Positions 6,140 to 6,650 of a stretch of DNA of 6,650 bases are shown here, in pieces. The position numbers were made by a program, and so were the translations under genes. The stretch comes from Candidatus Hodarchaeota archaeon (GTDB lineage Archaea; Asgardarchaeota; Heimdallarchaeia; Hodarchaeales; YT1-057): assembly GCA_016839955.1 (NCBI GenBank), contig JAEOTI010000119.1:1-6650 (forward strand). Direction: 5' to 3'. The notes below the pieces were generated by a model that did no database searches, was not told the DNA's origin, and worked only from the letters and a program-made list of their open reading frames with translations. Within the stretch, counting starts at the first letter, position 1. Every line of letters starts with the position of its first letter.

Positions 6140-6650
6140 TTAAGTATAAAGTCCTCTTCGAGGTTCAGGGACCGGAGCTTGATTTTGTAAATTTGCAGAA
6201 TGCTCTGCCATTTCGCCTAAGCTAGATTTAATTGTTTCTGAGTCTTCAAGGAGTTGTTTAACATTTATATCGAAACTTTTCATTTTCGCAAGCTGTTTAA
6301 CTAATCTTGAGGCACCTAAGGGATCAGGAAATTGGGGGACTGTAGGAACTAGGAGAGCATAACCATTCACATCCCGAATAATTGTCTCATTAAGAATTGC
6401 ACCCGCTAGGTCTGAAATATATCCTCCTTGTAAGAGGGGGAGTTTAAAATCTTTGATGTTTTTTCGAAGGTCGGGTTCAGCAACAAGAAAAACCCTTGGT
6501 TTTTCCTGATCTTCATTTGGTAAAGAACGAACTGGAAAACCACCTAATATAATTATTTCTTGTACTCCCACGACGTTAGCCCAGTCTAGAACAGCATTAG
6601 CAATATGATAATAAGCTGTTGGTGGGGCTGGAGATTCACCAATTAACGCT
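6140..6650 (-). CDS. PAC2-family proteasome-assembly-chaperone-like protein, 5' end outside the window
   Basis: The frame stays open from the TAA at 6142-6140 to the right edge, giving 169 visible C-terminal residues. A GTG at 6571 could be mistaken for the start, but the 26 codons before it (ALIGESPAPP, AYYHIANAVLDW) clearly continue the fold, so the true start lies beyond the window. Family members have about 240-270 residues. Visible landmarks are GVQEIIILGGFP (strand of the purine-nucleoside-phosphorylase-like core), LLQGGYISDLAG (about 72-83), YALLVPTVPQFPDPLGASR (about 97-115), a helical segment ending in LLEDSETIKSS, then a Pro-rich tail. The protein ends Leu-Tyr-Thr. A hydrophobic-Tyr-any C-terminus is the HbYX motif by which archaeal PbaA/PbaB-type PAC2 proteins and proteasomal ATPases dock on the 20S proteasome alpha ring. 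A role in proteasome assembly or gating in the cytosol is therefore likely by family knowledge. No proteasome gene is visible nearby. Confidence 0.85.
   Translation of the reverse strand, partial: ALIGESPAPPTAYYHIANAVLDWANVVGVQEIIILGGFPVRSLPNEDQEKPRVFLVAEPDLRKNIKDFKLPLLQGGYISDLAGAILNETIIRDVNGYALLVPTVPQFPDPLGASRLVKQLAKMKSFDINVKQLLEDSETIKSSLGEMAEHSANLQNQAPVPEPRRGLYT

Noticed and set aside
6569..6571. GTG at 6571 as start of the PAC2 gene
   Set aside because: The frame continues open to the window edge with family-like sequence, and a 143-residue protein would lack the N-terminal part of the domain.

Overview
This AT-rich window looks archaeal. The signs are a PAC2-family proteasome-assembly-chaperone-like protein ending in an HbYX-type tail, a tungsten-type aldehyde:ferredoxin oxidoreductase (AOR), and archaeal TATA-box-like elements upstream of genes. 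Together with the acyl-CoA ligase, SCP2 protein and iron-type alcohol dehydrogenase, this gene mix resembles low-GC Asgard archaea. That lineage call is an inference (about 50% sure), because no phylogenetic marker is present.

Layout. Bases 1-237 (minus) hold the N-terminal 79 codons of an SCP2 sterol/lipid-binding-domain protein that runs off the left edge. It is divergent from a full-length AOR gene at 349-2217 (plus). The 111-bp gap between them carries two copies of an 11-bp AT-rich repeat that probably form the promoter region. After a 122-bp gap with a near-perfect archaeal TATA box comes an AMP-forming acyl-CoA ligase (2340-4058, plus), then an unrecognised 253-residue protein (4141-4902, plus). 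That gene's stop codon overlaps the stop of a convergent iron-dependent (type III) alcohol dehydrogenase (4899-6062, minus). Upstream of the dehydrogenase on the same strand lies the C-terminal 169 residues of a PAC2-family protein (6140-6650, minus), which runs off the right edge. No gene-free stretch exceeds 300 bases. I see no RNA genes, CRISPR, insertion sequences or attachment sites.

How the genes could work together (inference). AOR interconverts aldehydes and carboxylic acids with ferredoxin. The acyl-CoA ligase activates carboxylic acids to acyl-CoA at the expense of ATP. The dehydrogenase interconverts alcohols and aldehydes with NAD(P). The SCP2 domain can bind lipids or acyl-CoA. 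Together they could handle alcohol-aldehyde-acid-acyl-CoA conversion of fatty or other organic acids. The genes lie on opposite strands with their own spacers, so they are a neighbourhood rather than one operon. The PAC2 gene is probably a functionally separate proteasome-related gene. I see no convincing novel multi-gene system. The most unexplained item is the 253-residue protein.
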